Source: Eubacteriales Family XIII. Incertae Sedis bacterium
Lineage (GTDB): Bacteria > Bacillota > Clostridia > Peptostreptococcales > Anaerovoracaceae
Assembly: GCA_031264295.1 (NCBI GenBank)
Contig: JAISED010000034.1
Span: 1-43,027 of the forward strand
DNA: 43,027 nt
Direction: 5' to 3'
Part shown: in pieces, positions 9,325-17,558 of the stretch
How the letters are laid out: every line of letters begins with the position of its first letter
Position numbering within the stretch: the first letter of the stretch is position 1
Notes under the pieces: generated by a model
The model's input: only the letters and a program-made list of their open reading frames with translations
What the model was told of the DNA's origin: nothing
Databases searched by the model: none
Program-made: the position numbers and the translations under genes

Positions 9325-9349
9325 CATTACCAAACCCTTGTGCTATAAT
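9321..9349 (+). promoter_or_regulatory. lexA promoter
   Basis: A -35 TTTACA (9321-9326), a 17-base spacer and a -10 TATAAT (9344-9349) preceded by TG. It overlaps the SOS box at 9311-9324. Confidence 0.8.
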
Positions 9350-9400
9350 CTATCTGTCAGAGAACAAGTTATTGCTGATCGAAAAGGGATGGTTACAGAT

Positions 9401-10063
9401 ATGGAACTGAAAAAACGCGAACGTCAGATCTTGGATTATATGAAAAGCGAACTGAGAAAAAAGGGCTACCCGCCCACAATCAGAGAGATTTGCACCGCTC
9501 TAGATATCAAATCCACCTCGACCGCTCACAACGACCTTGCACAGCTTGAGCTTAAAGGCTGCATAAGGAAAGACCCTCTGAAGACCAGAGCCATGATGCT
9601 GACCGAACTGGCTTTCGACGACGATGCGCCTGAAGTTTTTCCCGTAGATTCCGACTCGCGCGAATGCGAACACAGCGAAGTGGTGGAGATCCCACTAGTG
9701 GGACGCATAGCAGCCGGCGCTCCCATACTCGCATCGGAGAACATCGAAGATTCATTCCCTGTTCCGGCTCGCTTCATACCCAGCGGCGTCAGTTTCATGC
9801 TTGTGGTTCACGGCGAAAGCATGATCGACGCGGGTATACACGACGGCGATTACATCCTCGTAAGACAGCAAAACACCGCCAATAACGGCGACATCGTAGT
9901 CGCAATGGTAGACGGCTTTGAAAGTGAAGCTACAGTCAAAACCTTCTACAAAGAAGACGGCAGAATCCGCCTCCAACCGGCGAACTCGGCCATGAGTCCC
10001 ATCATACTAAACGATGTACGTATACTCGGGCTTGTGTGCGGGGTTTTCAGATTTTTCAGATGA
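9401..10063 (+). CDS. lexA: LexA, SOS-response repressor
   Basis: A 220-residue repressor that binds SOS boxes and cleaves itself when RecA filaments form. The N-terminal 65 residues form a winged helix-turn-helix (ERQILDYMKSELRKKGYPP, then SIT-like KSTSTAHNDL). The self-cleavage site is Ala105-Gly106 in RIAAGAP. The catalytic dyad is Ser140 in HGESM and Lys180 in ATVKTF. The start at 9401 is preferred because AAGGGATGG lies eight bases upstream; an in-frame ATG at 9389 sits within that site. The promoter carries its own LexA box. Confidence 0.95.
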   Translation: MELKKRERQILDYMKSELRKKGYPPTIREICTALDIKSTSTAHNDLAQLELKGCIRKDPLKTRAMMLTELAFDDDAPEVFPVDSDSRECEHSEVVEIPLVGRIAAGAPILASENIEDSFPVPARFIPSGVSFMLVVHGESMIDAGIHDGDYILVRQQNTANNGDIVVAMVDGFESEATVKTFYKEDGRIRLQPANSAMSPIILNDVRILGLVCGVFRFFR

Positions 10064-10082
10064 AGTCCCTGAGTCGCTCGCT

Positions 10083-11228
10083 TTATTGTTTCCCGCTCAT
10101 TTCCAGCATTTTATTCTTCAGCGTTCCCTCGATCTCCCTCAGCTCTTTTTCGGCGGCGACGCGTTTTTCCCTTCCGTCACGCTGGATTTCAAGCACTTCG
10201 TCCAGTGTGCTTATAAGGGTCTCATTTGTATAACGCAGTGTTTCTATTTCCACAATGCCGCGTTCCGCCTCCTTTGCCGCTTCCACAGTTCCCTCTTTAA
10301 GCATGGCTGCGTTCTTTTTCAAGAGTTCGTTTGTGGTCTCTGTGACGCGGCGCTGCGCCTCTATCGCGCTCTTTGAATGCGCCAAGCCCAGTGATATTAC
10401 CAGCTGATTCTTCCATAGGGGAATCGTGTTAACGATCGACGAATGAATCTTATCCACCATAATGCTGTCTGTGTTTTGAACCATGCGAATCTGCGGCGCC
10501 ATTTGCATCGTGATCGTCCTGGTCAGCTCCAGATCATAGATCTTCTTCTCAAATCTGTCGCACATCTCCGCCAGATTTTTAGCCGCCTGAGCGTCGGCCT
10601 GCTCCCCGCTCAACTCGGCCTTCCGCCGCAATTCGGGCAGTTCAGACGTACGAACCTGTCCCAGCTTCTCCTTGCCTGCCAGAATATACATCGTCAGTTC
10701 CTTATAATATTCCAGATTGCGTTCGTAAAGCTGATCCATCACCGCGATATCCTTGAGCAATGTGACTTTGTGCGTCTCCAGTGAATCCACTATCCTGTCA
10801 ACGTTCTTCTCCACAGTGGTATAATTCGCCTTAAGCCTTGCCGCCGAATCTCCCGCCTTCTTGAAAAGTCCGAACAATCCGCCCTTCTTATCATCCTCCG
10901 TCATACCGCGCAGTTCGCCGACCAGATCCACTATCATACCGCCGATTTCATTCATATCTTTAGCGCGCACTTTTTCCAGGGCGCTTTCCGAAAATGAGGT
11001 CATCTTTGCCTGGGCGGAAGAACCGTAGCTTATGATTTCCGAAGAATTCCGAATATTTATCTTACTGGCGAACTCATGCACCGCAGTCATCTCTGCGGGC
11101 GACAGGGGCTGCTCCTGATACGGCAGCTCTGCGGACAAAGCGCCTTCCGTCCCGTTTGCATGAGGCGCTTCCGCGCTCGTACCGCCAAAGGGTTCCAATG
11201 TCAAAACAGGTATATCTTTATCGCTCAT
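10083..11228 (-). CDS. TelA/YaaN family toxic-anion resistance protein
   Basis: A soluble, highly helical protein of 381 residues in the TelA (tellurite resistance, KlaA) family, homologous to B. subtilis YaaN. It carries the hallmark dense coiled-coil helices and conserved segments such as LPELRRKAELSGEQ and QMAPQIRMVQ. The molecular role is not settled for the family, with links to envelope stress and toxic anions. It lies directly downstream of an xpaC-like gene, the same order as B. subtilis xpaC-yaaN. The start at 11228 has AGGAGG seven bases upstream; a TTG two codons earlier is too close to that site. Confidence 0.88.
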   Translation of the reverse strand: MSDKDIPVLTLEPFGGTSAEAPHANGTEGALSAELPYQEQPLSPAEMTAVHEFASKINIRNSSEIISYGSSAQAKMTSFSESALEKVRAKDMNEIGGMIVDLVGELRGMTEDDKKGGLFGLFKKAGDSAARLKANYTTVEKNVDRIVDSLETHKVTLLKDIAVMDQLYERNLEYYKELTMYILAGKEKLGQVRTSELPELRRKAELSGEQADAQAAKNLAEMCDRFEKKIYDLELTRTITMQMAPQIRMVQNTDSIMVDKIHSSIVNTIPLWKNQLVISLGLAHSKSAIEAQRRVTETTNELLKKNAAMLKEGTVEAAKEAERGIVEIETLRYTNETLISTLDEVLEIQRDGREKRVAAEKELREIEGTLKNKMLEMSGKQ

Positions 11229-11336
11229 ATCCAAACCTCCTATCGTTAATCCTCGAAAATACTCGAACGAACCTTTAATACTGAACTCAGCACAAGCAGC
11301 CCCTTCCTAAAGGTAAACGCGCTTTAGAAGCCCCCC

Positions 11337-12428
11337 TTACTGTAAGCCGCTGCTGCTTGGCAACATGGCCTCCATTACAGATATCTCCGCCGATATATCC
11401 ACGGCTTTATCCAGGTAAAGTCTGTCGAGTTCGTCCCTGAAAAGCACAACGACTCTGCCCGCGGTAAATTCTTCGATTTTCTTTATTGATGAGATTATAT
11501 TCTCAGTCTTCACAGGTCTTACCGTAAGTTCTGCATACTCTTTGAAGATTTTTATGCTTGTAGGCATATAATAATTGAGAAACTGCCTTGAATTTTTCAG
11601 CTTTTCCGGATGCGCCTTGAGGTGTTCCAGAATCTCCTGAGCGACGCCGCTTATCATCTGAACCTGCGCGCCGATATTGGACGCCGCCAGTGTTCTCGCC
11701 AGCTTACCAAGCTCGACCAGGTTGTCCACAGCCTCATTCATCCTGTTGTTGACATCCATGTCGCCTGTATTGTAGGCCTCGACCGTCTCAGGTCTCCTTT
11801 CCGTTTCTACCAATTTTTTACATTTCGGCGCAGCCATGAACACAAGCGCCGCCGCCACAATGGAAAGCGCCGCCACAACGCACAGATTCGTCACATCCAC
11901 CATATTGAGAAATGTGAACGCGTTAATCCATACGCCCACAAAAACCGCGGCAGGGACGCTGCTTATCATATTCACCTCGGTAAACACCGTTCCGCTTTCA
12001 TACCCTTCCTTGGGAGTCCACGCATAGGAAAACACGATTTCCTTACGTGAGGCGTCTATTTCCGCATTTGCCAGATAACGCAAAGCAAACATCTTTCCCA
12101 GATCCTTATAAAATTCATTAAGCGAAAATCCCAGATTCTGCGCCGCGGTTTCTACCGGCATACGTCCTCCGTAGTCGCGCGCCATCTGGGTGATCCGCCG
12201 GGCATTGCCAAGCAGTACGATCCTTTTCACACTATAATAGATCATGCACCCGCAAACGTAAGCGCATGAAGCTACTATCAATATTACGCTCACTTGCCCC
12301 GGTAAGAAAACCATGTAAAGCACACCTGCCGCTATATAGATCCCTAAGATGATGAGCACAGCGACTAACTGTAAAATAGAGAGCACCGTCGCAGACAATG
12401 ACCTTGATTTAACATTCAAGGCTTGCAT
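11337..12428 (-). CDS. XpaC-like membrane protein, TelA partner
   Basis: A 363-residue protein with two pairs of membrane helices (about residues 15-60 and 160-205) and a helical C-terminal cytoplasmic half. It belongs to the group annotated as 5-bromo-4-chloroindolyl phosphate hydrolysis proteins (XpaC), which pair with YaaN/TelA. The name comes from a phenotype; an enzymatic activity is doubtful. The C-terminal region (MNEAVDNLVELGKLAR onward) is the conserved XpaC part. The N-terminal membrane and linker half makes it longer than B. subtilis XpaC (about 200 residues). AAGGAGG lies seven bases before the ATG. It is separated from telA by 108 bases and probably shares its mRNA. Confidence 0.8.
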   Translation of the reverse strand: MQALNVKSRSLSATVLSILQLVAVLIILGIYIAAGVLYMVFLPGQVSVILIVASCAYVCGCMIYYSVKRIVLLGNARRITQMARDYGGRMPVETAAQNLGFSLNEFYKDLGKMFALRYLANAEIDASRKEIVFSYAWTPKEGYESGTVFTEVNMISSVPAAVFVGVWINAFTFLNMVDVTNLCVVAALSIVAAALVFMAAPKCKKLVETERRPETVEAYNTGDMDVNNRMNEAVDNLVELGKLARTLAASNIGAQVQMISGVAQEILEHLKAHPEKLKNSRQFLNYYMPTSIKIFKEYAELTVRPVKTENIISSIKKIEEFTAGRVVVLFRDELDRLYLDKAVDISAEISVMEAMLPSSSGLQ

Positions 12429-12459
12429 AGAAATTCCTCCTTTTGTCTTGTGCGCCCTG

Positions 12460-13143
12460 TCAGGACGCCTCTTTATCCACCGGGCGCAGGCCTTGCAAAA
12501 AAACCTCTAAATCCGCATACATCGCGGACGGATCATAGTACGGCTCGCGTCCCAACACCTCCTGCACCTTCGCGTTCAGACCCGCCATCACAGTGTTAAT
12601 GAACAGCGTAGCTACCGCTAACGTGTTAAATTCTTCGATAAAGCCCTCTTCAATACATCGATCCAGCCACATTTTGTGCCTCGAAATCCCATATCCGAGA
12701 AATGTCTTGTTATAGATCTCGGCTGCGTGGGCATCCCTGAACTGCTCGATCATAATGAGACTGAATGCGAAACATGTAAATATATTTGTAAGTTTTTTGG
12801 GCTCGAAAAACAGGATCTCTAAAGCTTCATTATACGACTTGGCATTGGACATTTCCTCTCCGAGCAGATCGATATAGAGTTTATATAACTTTTCCGTATG
12901 AGCCAATATCTCACCCCACAGCACTTCTTTGCTGCTGAAATGGCTGTAAAGCGATGAAGGCTTGATTCCGATCTTGTCGCCGATATCCCGCATCGAAACG
13001 GCGTTATACCCGTATTGCGCGAAAAGAATGGTGGCCTCCATCAGTATCCGCTCTTTCGTCTTACTGGACATGTCCAAAAACGGCAATTGATAAGTTCTTC
13101 CAAGAATCACATATTTGAAAAAGCTGTCGTCCATCTCCAGCAT
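12460..13143 (-). CDS. TetR family transcriptional regulator
   Basis: A 227-residue regulator. The DNA-binding domain covers about residues 26-85, with the typical KTKERILMEATILFAQYGYN, then MRDIGDKIGIKPSSLYSHFSSKEVL. The C-terminal helical domain is unassigned. It has an unusual 24-residue N-terminal extension. That extension appears real: AGGAGG lies 10 bases before the ATG at 13143, while the internal Met25 at the normal TetR start has no ribosome-binding site. It lies 31 bases upstream of xpaC and reads the same way, so it may control the xpaC-telA unit. The ligand is unknown. Confidence 0.88.
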   Translation of the reverse strand: MLEMDDSFFKYVILGRTYQLPFLDMSSKTKERILMEATILFAQYGYNAVSMRDIGDKIGIKPSSLYSHFSSKEVLWGEILAHTEKLYKLYIDLLGEEMSNAKSYNEALEILFFEPKKLTNIFTCFAFSLIMIEQFRDAHAAEIYNKTFLGYGISRHKMWLDRCIEEGFIEEFNTLAVATLFINTVMAGLNAKVQEVLGREPYYDPSAMYADLEVFLQGLRPVDKEAS

Positions 13144-13310
13144 GAAGCCTTACCTCCTGTATCTCGTTCGTCTTCTCATCTCCGGCCGTACAATAAAAGA
13201 CTCCTTGGGGGACTTCTACCCCCTTTTACACTAATATATCAATTCTTCTGCGACTTGTAAACAAATTTCTTTTATATATGGCTATTTCCCAAATTTCTTC
13301 ATATATAGCT

Positions 13311-13406
13311 ACTTCTACAGCTGCTTCTATGGATATTTCTATAGCTGCTTCCAAGGATACTTCTACAGCTGCTTCCATGGATACTTCTACAGCTGCTTCT
13401 CAAGGC
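13311..13406 (-). repeat. 24-bp tandem array copied from the 3' tail of the lipocalin-like gene
   Basis: Four units of 24 bp begin at 13311, 13335, 13359 and 13383. On the minus strand the last one is the end of the gene itself (codons EKQL then TAG). The other three repeat GGAAGCAGCTGTAGAAGT with one to three changes each, and each keeps the TAG. A fainter partial unit may extend to about 13287. Confidence 0.85.
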
Positions 13407-13839
13407 GGATCCAGCGTAAGCGGGATTTTCTCTTCTTGCCGCCGGGACCCATTCTGGCGGGATCAGCTGTAAGCACCAACACGTTTTCGCTTTCCTTCGT
13501 GATATAGCGTTTCTGTGTGCTTCCGATCCAATTGGGGATTAAACTAAACTGCAGCTTGTGATAAACAATGCCGTTTTCCTCGTCCGTTTCGAACAGCCCT
13601 GCATAGGCAAACAAGCCCCTGGCGGCGGCCAAGGTCTGCTCGTCAGAACCGCCTTCCACATCTGGAATATCATAACGCGCTCTGTCCGCCTTCGCGATCT
13701 GCACAGACACCCATCCGTCGTCTGAATAAGAAATAAAGCCCGTAGCACCCGTTCCCATCATATCGACGACTACGCCATCCTCATCGACGCCTGTAAACGT
13801 ATCCAGCATCCAAGTTCCCTTAAGCCATTCCGCCCACAT
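13387..13839 (-). CDS. Lipocalin-like domain protein
   Basis: A 150-residue soluble protein. It opens with the lipocalin-like signature LKGTWMLDTF and continues with strands typical of the small lipocalin-like family in Firmicutes and Proteobacteria (GFISYSDDGWVSVQI, then a variable linker, then LVLTADP). No signal peptide is visible. Members probably bind small hydrophobic ligands; no specific function is established. The gene stands alone, about 240 bases upstream of the TetR gene and reading the same way. Its 3' end is the first unit of a 24-bp tandem array. Confidence 0.7.
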   Translation of the reverse strand: MWAEWLKGTWMLDTFTGVDEDGVVVDMMGTGATGFISYSDDGWVSVQIAKADRARYDIPDVEGGSDEQTLAAARGLFAYAGLFETDEENGIVYHKLQFSLIPNWIGSTQKRYITKESENVLVLTADPARMGPGGKKRKSRLRWIRLEKQL

Positions 13840-13901
13840 AATATTCCTCCCACATAGATAATTCTTACCAACTAATATTTTTTAAATCAGACTCTAAACT
13901 C

Positions 13902-13951
13902 AACAACCCTTGAGAAGCCCGCCTCCGCAGCTATACTCCTCAAGGGTTGTT
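13902..13951 (-). terminator. Stem-loop after the tRNA operon, candidate terminator
   Basis: Perfect 13-bp arms, AACAACCCTTGAG and CTCAAGGGTTGTT, are separated by 24 bases and begin six bases beyond the CCA end of tRNA-Cys. The T-run after the stem is weak (GAGTTTAGAG), so the factor-independent terminator call is moderate. Confidence 0.5.
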
Positions 13952-13956
13952 TCTTC

Positions 13957-14030
<74 letters not shown>

Positions 14031-14140
14031 GAAATACCTGCCGCTTATCAATCAGCTGAAAAGCGTCATTTTCAAGCTCGTTCACCCGATCCTACGCTAC
14101 GGGTCTGCGCTTCACGGCGCAAACCCATAAACATAAGCTC

Positions 14141-14215
14141 TGGCTAGGGTAGGAGGATTCGAACCTCCGCATGATGGAATCAGAATCCATTGCCTTACCG
14201 CTTGGCGATACCCCA
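14141..14215 (-). tRNA. tRNA-Gln (CTG)
   Basis: A 75-base cloverleaf: acceptor TGGGGTA with TACCCTA, anticodon stem ATGGA/TCCAT around loop TTCTGAT giving anticodon CTG, T-loop GTTCGAATC, and an encoded CCA at 14141-14143. Confidence 0.95.
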
Positions 14216-14238
14216 ATGTCACGTGCTTTGATAAAACG

Positions 14239-14315
14239 TGGGGTGGGTAGTGGGATTCGAACCCACGTATACAGGAGCCACAACCCTGGGTCTTTACCTC
14301 TTGACGATACCCACC
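14239..14315 (-). tRNA. tRNA-His (GTG)
   Basis: Acceptor GTGGGTA with TACCCAC, with the extra G at -1 (14315) expected of tRNA-His. The anticodon loop TTGTGGC gives GTG, the T-loop is GTTCGAATC, and CCA is encoded at 14239-14241. Confidence 0.95.
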
Positions 14316-14320
14316 ATAAA

Positions 14321-14397
14321 TGGTAGCGGCGGGTGGAGTCGAACCACCGACCTTCCGGGTATGAACCGGACGCTCTAACCAACTAAGCTACGCCGCC
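14321..14397 (-). tRNA. tRNA-Met (CAT), elongator type
   Basis: A 77-base cloverleaf beginning GGCGGCGTAGC, with anticodon loop TTCATAC (CAT) and an encoded CCA at 14321-14323. The sequence follows the Firmicute elongator Met tRNA and not the initiator, which starts CGCGGGG. The tRNA-Ile2 (lysidine) alternative is less likely. Confidence 0.9.
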
Positions 14398-14526
14398 ATT
14401 AAAATCCGCTTCGCCGAAGCCGAATCCACCGATTGTTCCAAACAAACCGCGCTACCGCGCAGCCGACAGACCCAACTCCCAAACGCCGACCGCAAAACAC
14501 GGAGCGTTCAAAACGTCGCAATAAAG

Positions 14527-14555
14527 ATAGTACCATTTTCTTCTTTACATGTCAA
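14527..14555 (-). promoter_or_regulatory. Strong promoter of the Met-His-Gln-Cys tRNA operon
   Basis: A perfect -35 TTGACA (14550-14555), a 17-base spacer and a -10 TACTAT (14527-14532) on the minus strand, about 130 bases before tRNA-Met. The 14398-14640 interval otherwise holds only a GC-rich leader and a short three-fold ATTTAGCCGA-like repeat at 14580-14612. Confidence 0.85.
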
Positions 14556-14645
14556 GCCGTTTTCGGTCTTTTGGATCAAGATTTAGCCGAAATTTAGCCG
14601 AGATTTGGCCGCAGGCCGCCGTACATGTACTATCAATGTTTTCAA

Positions 14646-15611
14646 TCAAAGCCGCTTGGCGGCCGCGTTCGAGTAATTTTCAGCCATTTTTTCCAACTTT
14701 TTGAGTCTCCTATAAACCCCCGCCTTATTCATGGGAGGATCCATCATCTCGCCGATCTCCGATAGGGATGCGGATGGATTTTCAAGCCTAAGCTCCGCAA
14801 GATCGGCGAGTTCCTCCGGCATTTTCTTAAGCTCATTATTCAAGAGCAATTTCTCGATTCCGATGATCTGCCGTTCCGCCGCCTGTACAAGCTTGTCGAG
14901 ATTGGCGTTATCACAATTCGAAAGGCGGTTGGCCTTATTGCGCATTTCTTTCAGAATACGGACATTCTCAAATTTCAAGAGCTGCCTGTGAGCGCCCATC
15001 AGTGTGAGAATGTCCTTGATCTGCTCCGAATCTTTTATGTATACGACGAAGCGCTGTTTTCTCTCTACAGTCTTCGCGTGAATATCAATAAAGCTGTTAA
15101 ATATTCGCTTCACATCCGCGGCCAACTCTTCTGATCCGCATACTATCTCGATGTGATATCCTCTCTCGGGATCGCTCAAGGTTCCAGCCCCGAGGAAAAG
15201 CCCTCTAAGGCAAGCCTTGCGGCAGCACTTCGTCTTAAGCAGCGCGTCGCTGAGTCCGTCGTTCATACCATCCCGCGTCCCATTGAAAACCAGTATTCCG
15301 ATCTCCCTGAGCACGCGCTCGGCCTCCGCCTCATCGTCAACACAAATATCATAGATGTGACCCGACTTACGAAAGCTCTTGTTCCCCAGAACTATATTCG
15401 CGCCGACACCGAAACAATCCTTAAGAAGCGTCTTGTAATGCCGCGCCGCCGCCGGATTTTCGGTAGACATCACCAAGCCTTCGCCCCCGAAATCGTTCAT
15501 CCTTATGATTCCGCACATGCGCACAAAGCTCGCGACCTCGGCCAATCGGCAGCAATCCTTCTCCGGCATGATATGCGCCAGTTCATTTTTAGTATCAAGC
15601 GAAAATGACAT
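14646..15611 (-). CDS. whiA: WhiA, DNA-binding regulator of cell division and sporulation genes
   Basis: A 321-residue protein with the WhiA arrangement. An N-terminal LAGLIDADG-like homing-endonuclease fold (residues about 1-220, starting MSFSLDTKNELAHI) lacks nuclease catalysis. A C-terminal helix-turn-helix covers about residues 240-310, with ELADLAELRLENPSASLSEI followed by GEMM. In Firmicutes WhiA influences cell division and chromosome segregation. It is the last gene of the murB-rapZ-yvcK cluster, as is common, but here kce lies between yvcK and whiA. The start at 15611 is the conserved one; its purine-rich leader GGTGGAAGAG falls within the copied kce tail. Confidence 0.92.
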   Translation of the reverse strand: MSFSLDTKNELAHIMPEKDCCRLAEVASFVRMCGIIRMNDFGGEGLVMSTENPAAARHYKTLLKDCFGVGANIVLGNKSFRKSGHIYDICVDDEAEAERVLREIGILVFNGTRDGMNDGLSDALLKTKCCRKACLRGLFLGAGTLSDPERGYHIEIVCGSEELAADVKRIFNSFIDIHAKTVERKQRFVVYIKDSEQIKDILTLMGAHRQLLKFENVRILKEMRNKANRLSNCDNANLDKLVQAAERQIIGIEKLLLNNELKKMPEELADLAELRLENPSASLSEIGEMMDPPMNKAGVYRRLKKLEKMAENYSNAAAKRL

Positions 15612-15760
15612 CTCTTCCACCAGTCATCCGTCACGCGCCCGTCAACGGCTACCTGCTCTTCAATCCCGGCGTCCGTCCACCGCCGACGACTCTTTCACCC
15701 ATCATCCGTCAGCGGCTACCTGCTCTTCAGTCCCAGTATCCGTCGCGCCTCGTCCGGCTT
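15612..15760 (-). repeat. Tandem copies of the kce 3' tail between kce and whiA
   Basis: The kce gene ends with codons for GLKSR then TAG at 15716-15718. Sixty-seven bases on, at 15649, a copy again reads RTPGLKSR then TAG; the stretch CTACCTGCTCTTCA is identical in both. A third, weaker copy at 15612-15648 aligns to the same region (CTCTTC, then CATCCGTCACGCGC). It abuts the whiA start codon. Confidence 0.75.
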
Positions 15761-16540
15761 GGCGATCTCACGGCCTAAAAGATTCGCCAGTTTTACCACC
15801 TTTTCCACCAGCTCGCCGTTGTTCTTCGCCGGCACGCCTTTTTCGATATAAAGATTATCCTCAAAGCCTACCCTAACGTGACCGCCCATGATGATGCCGG
15901 CAGCCGCCATCTCAAACTCATGCCTGCCTATCCCCGACACAGTCCAGGTCGATCCCTCGGGAATACTGCCCGCCATAAATGACAGATCCCTTACAGTCGC
16001 TGTCATCTGAACCCCCAGCACGAAGTCGAAGTGCAGCGGTCTCACCAGCAAGCCCTTCTTATCCGCCTTCATTGCGATATCGATCATGCCCTTGTCGAAA
16101 ACCTCCAACTCCGGTTTGATGCCGCGATCCTTCATGATCTTTGCGAAATTAAAGATCGTATTATCGGAATTGACGAATATCTCATCACCTCCGAAATTCA
16201 GCGTCCCGCAGTCCAGTGTGGCGAATTCCGGCGTCGGCGTCACCTCTGTTGACTGTAAGCGCTCCAGATCGCTCATGCCCACGGCGCCCCCTGTAGAAGG
16301 CTGTATGATCGCGTCCGGACACAACTTCAATATGGCGTCAATGCACTTTTGGAAGCGCTCCTTGCTCTGTGTCGGCGTTCCGTCGTCCTCCCTCACATGC
16401 AGATGTATGACCGACGCGCCGGCGTCATAAGCGAACTTCGCCTCCTTCGCGATCTCTTCCACCGTATAAGGCACAGCCGAATTGTTCTCCTTTGTGACCT
16501 CAGCCCCGCAGATAGCCGCAGTTATTACCAGTTTTTCCAT
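15716..16540 (-). CDS. kce: 3-keto-5-aminohexanoate cleavage enzyme (BKACE family)
   Basis: A 274-residue TIM-barrel enzyme of the beta-keto acid cleavage family. Kce condenses 3-keto-5-aminohexanoate with acetyl-CoA to give acetoacetate and 3-aminobutyryl-CoA in lysine fermentation. The metal ligands known from the family are visible: His46 and His48 in VIHLHVRED, and the Glu of GFEDN at 227. Glu14 in ICGAEVTKEN is also present. These place it near true Kce, although BKACE members act on several beta-keto acids. No other lysine-fermentation gene is in the window. Numbering starts at the ATG at 16540, preceded by GGGAG; an ATG at 16558 is also in frame. The first 41 bases overlap the end of yvcK in another phase. 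It is an unusual insertion in the yvcK-whiA pair. Confidence 0.85.
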   Translation of the reverse strand: MEKLVITAAICGAEVTKENNSAVPYTVEEIAKEAKFAYDAGASVIHLHVREDDGTPTQSKERFQKCIDAILKLCPDAIIQPSTGGAVGMSDLERLQSTEVTPTPEFATLDCGTLNFGGDEIFVNSDNTIFNFAKIMKDRGIKPELEVFDKGMIDIAMKADKKGLLVRPLHFDFVLGVQMTATVRDLSFMAGSIPEGSTWTVSGIGRHEFEMAAAGIIMGGHVRVGFEDNLYIEKGVPAKNNGELVEKVVKLANLLGREIAKPDEARRILGLKSR

Positions 16541-17558
16541 TCTCTCTTCTCCCTTCATTTTCCTTTTTAATCGTTATAAAGCTGAGCGCTTCCGCTATCC
16601 TCGCGGAATCATGCCTGATATAACCCTTCTTTGTCTCTATAAAATCTCCGTCGAGCAAGGTAATCCCCTTGCTCGATAGGTATTTTCTGTCCTCCGTCCG
16701 GGGAATGACTTGAATCGCGCCGTCCTTGACATAGGGCGACAGTGTATCGTCGTTCAGTATCCTGTTATTTGCGATCACGTATTCCAAGATCCCCGATCCT
16801 ATATAATTCTCCAGTGCTCTAACATGCTCCCTCACTCCGAAACCATCGGTTTCCCCCGGCTGCGTCATGACATTGCAGATGTACGCCTTTCTGCCCGCGG
16901 AGGCCGCCAGAGCCTCTGTAAGCCCTCTGGACAGGAAGTTTGGAATTATACTCGTATATAAACTCCCCGGTCCTATGAGTATCAAATCCGCGCGCTCAAC
17001 GGCTTCACGCGCCTGCCCCGAAATCACGGAATCATCCGGAATCATAAAGACGCGCTTTATCGGATAGCCCTCCCCTATAGCCGCCTTCGCGAGTTGTGAT
17101 TCGCCGACGACGATATTGCCGTTAGCGAGTTCGGCGCAGAGCCTGAGTTCCGACTCTGTTACGGGGATCACCCGTCCCTGAATCTTCAGAATATCGCTGA
17201 GTCTAGAAACAGCTTCTTCAAAACTGCCGTACACATCGTTAAGCGCCGCTATCATCATATTACCGATATTCTGCCCGGCCAAACGACCTTCTTTAAAACG
17301 GTAGCGCAATATCTCCTGCATCGCGTTTTCTTCGTCGGCCAAGGCCAGAATGCAGCTTCTCACATCACCGGGCGGCAGCATACCGAGATCCTCTCTCAGC
17401 GTACCGGAATTCCCGCCGTCGTCAGCCACCGTCACAATAGCCGATATATCGTTTTTATACTTCTTAATGCCGCGAAGCAGAACGGAAAGACCTGTGCCCC
17501 CTCCTATTACCGCTATTCGCGCTTCGTCTGTTTTATGCATAATTAAATTATATACCAC
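16500..17558 (-). CDS. yvcK: YvcK/CofD-like protein (gluconeogenesis factor)
   Basis: A protein of about 350 residues with the CofD-like Rossmann fold. The signature ARIAVIGGGTGLSVLLRG is near the N-terminus, followed by VTVADDGGNSGTLR and MLPPGDVRSC. YvcK is needed for growth on gluconeogenic carbon sources and affects cell-wall synthesis and PBP1 placement, and it binds UDP-sugars. The start is either the GTG at 17558 or the ATG at 17540. Both fall inside a copied rapZ tail, which supplies an AGGG five bases before the GTG. The C-terminus overlaps kce by at least 41 bases. It is the normal neighbour of rapZ. Confidence 0.92.
   Translation of the reverse strand: MVYNLIMHKTDEARIAVIGGGTGLSVLLRGIKKYKNDISAIVTVADDGGNSGTLREDLGMLPPGDVRSCILALADEENAMQEILRYRFKEGRLAGQNIGNMMIAALNDVYGSFEEAVSRLSDILKIQGRVIPVTESELRLCAELANGNIVVGESQLAKAAIGEGYPIKRVFMIPDDSVISGQAREAVERADLILIGPGSLYTSIIPNFLSRGLTEALAASAGRKAYICNVMTQPGETDGFGVREHVRALENYIGSGILEYVIANNRILNDDTLSPYVKDGAIQVIPRTEDRKYLSSKGITLLDGDFIETKKGYIRHDSARIAEALSFITIKKENEGRRENGKTGNNCGYLRG

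Noticed and set aside
13311-13406. CRISPR array
   Set aside because: Units are contiguous 24-bp tandem repeats without unique spacers; the same holds for the other repeat blocks in the window.
13278-13472. Plus-strand open frame of TAASMDTS repeats
   Set aside because: It is antisense to the lipocalin-like gene end and its 24-bp tail array, has no ribosome-binding site, and its repeats are explained by the DNA array.
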